64,000 nt of DNA, taken from Pedobacter cryoconitis (GTDB lineage Bacteria; Bacteroidota; Bacteroidia; Sphingobacteriales; Sphingobacteriaceae). Shown here in pieces: positions 63,700 to 64,000 of this stretch (the first letter of the stretch is position 1; the number at the start of each line of letters is the position of its first letter). The translations under genes were made by a program, and so were the position numbers. Under the pieces are notes generated by a model. That model saw only the letters and a list, made by a program, of their open reading frames with translations, was not told where the DNA came from and did not search any database. The DNA lies in assembly GCF_014200605.1 (NCBI RefSeq), contig NZ_JACHCE010000001.1, positions 930,001 to 994,000 on the forward strand, in the 5' to 3' direction.

Positions 63700-63824
63700 T
63701 TGTATATATATGATCGGTTAGGAAGATGTCGGTAAAAATCATGATCGTTTAGTTGATTTTTACTTGTTTTAATATTTTATAAAAAATAGGGCATTGGCCG
63801 AAGCCAGAAGAAGATCGCTGCCTG

Positions 63825-64000
63825 TTATAACTGCGTGTAATCCCAATTACCACCACTACCGCCGTTACCCAGACCATTAGGTGCATTCAATAACACTCTG
63901 ACATATCGCTGAAGATCAGCCCATGAACGTAACGTTAAACCGTTCGGAGCTGATGTTGGGCTATTGCCATTATTAGGATTAGCACCTCTAAGCTCAAGCG
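63825..64000 (-). CDS. C-terminal end of an unrecognised protein (cut by window edge)
   Basis: Open frame from the window edge to TAA at 63825: LELRGANPNNGNSPTSAPNG, LTLRSWADLQRYVRVLLNAP, NGLGNGGSGGNWDYTQL. The tail is rich in Gly/Asn and has no family I recognise. The N-terminal part is beyond the window. Confidence 0.5.
   Translation of the reverse strand, partial: LELRGANPNNGNSPTSAPNGLTLRSWADLQRYVRVLLNAPNGLGNGGSGGNWDYTQL

Noticed and set aside
1..64000. CRISPR arrays, restriction-modification or classic phage-defence operons
   Set aside because: No spaced direct repeats of CRISPR size and no Cas, methylase or nuclease families are seen in the window.

Overview
The window looks like a chromosome segment from a Bacteroidota bacterium of the Sphingobacteriaceae, close to Pedobacter. 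This is inferred from low GC, a SusC/SusD pair, an HYC_CC_PP-type protein, hybrid histidine kinases with GAF/PAS/Hpt domains, TonB-linked and lipoprotein signal styles, and few strong Shine-Dalgarno sequences (the Hsp20 gene is an exception). No rRNA, tRNA or CRISPR array was found.

Layout. 0-1.3 kb: the end of a surface-glycan locus (GT-C-like membrane protein plus a dolichyl-phosphate-glucosyltransferase-like GT2). 1.5-9.6 kb: a FIST sensor gene overlapping a hybrid histidine kinase, then a second 1445-residue GAF/PAS hybrid kinase. 9.6-20 kb: an accessory, scarred region. It holds two copies of a noncoding module with 10-bp phased CTTA repeats, an XRE regulator with a tandem-palindrome operator, Hsp20, cold-shock and MaoC genes, an orphan zinc-ribbon/HTH gene overlapping an unrecognised gene, a decayed IS3-family element that truncates an outer-membrane protein gene, an AraC/MFS pair and a serine-hydrolase remnant. 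20-23.4 kb: SnoaL/AraC divergent pair, a Crp/Fnr gene frameshifted in a T tract, DUF4267 and cupin genes.

23.6-28.8 kb: a probable light/oxidative-stress operon of MarR regulator, SDR, flavin reductase-like protein, FAD amine oxidase-like protein, a 53-codon stump of a photolyase, a full photolyase-related protein and DUF2256. 28.9-35 kb: GH16, DedA-rhodanese fusion, AI-2E exporter, and a PAP2 phosphatase/EptA pair likely to remodel lipid A. 35.2-39.7 kb: SusCD. 40.4-45.1 kb: the carotenoid operon crtI-crtB-crtZ-crtY followed by a second, paralogous MarR gene, with a TspO-like gene divergent from it.

46-53 kb: oleate hydratase, a TPR histidine kinase, an alpha/beta hydrolase, an NmrA-like reductase and an AraC regulator. 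53.5-61.3 kb: a copper/silver efflux operon (HYC_CC_PP, HMBD protein, CusA split in two frames, TolC-like protein, two HMBD-containing CusB adaptors). 61.4-64 kb: an HxlR/old-yellow-enzyme divergent pair around a perfect palindrome, and a COG4315-type lipoprotein.

The most notable signal is a shared operator-like array, AGTRYA-N4-TRWACY, in four copies at exactly 21-bp spacing upstream of crtI and in two copies upstream of the first MarR gene. It suggests that the paralogous MarR proteins tie photolyase/redox genes and carotenoid synthesis into one regulon. The second is the pair of phased 10-bp repeat modules around 9.9 and 13.7 kb, one of which leads directly into an uncharacterised two-gene unit.
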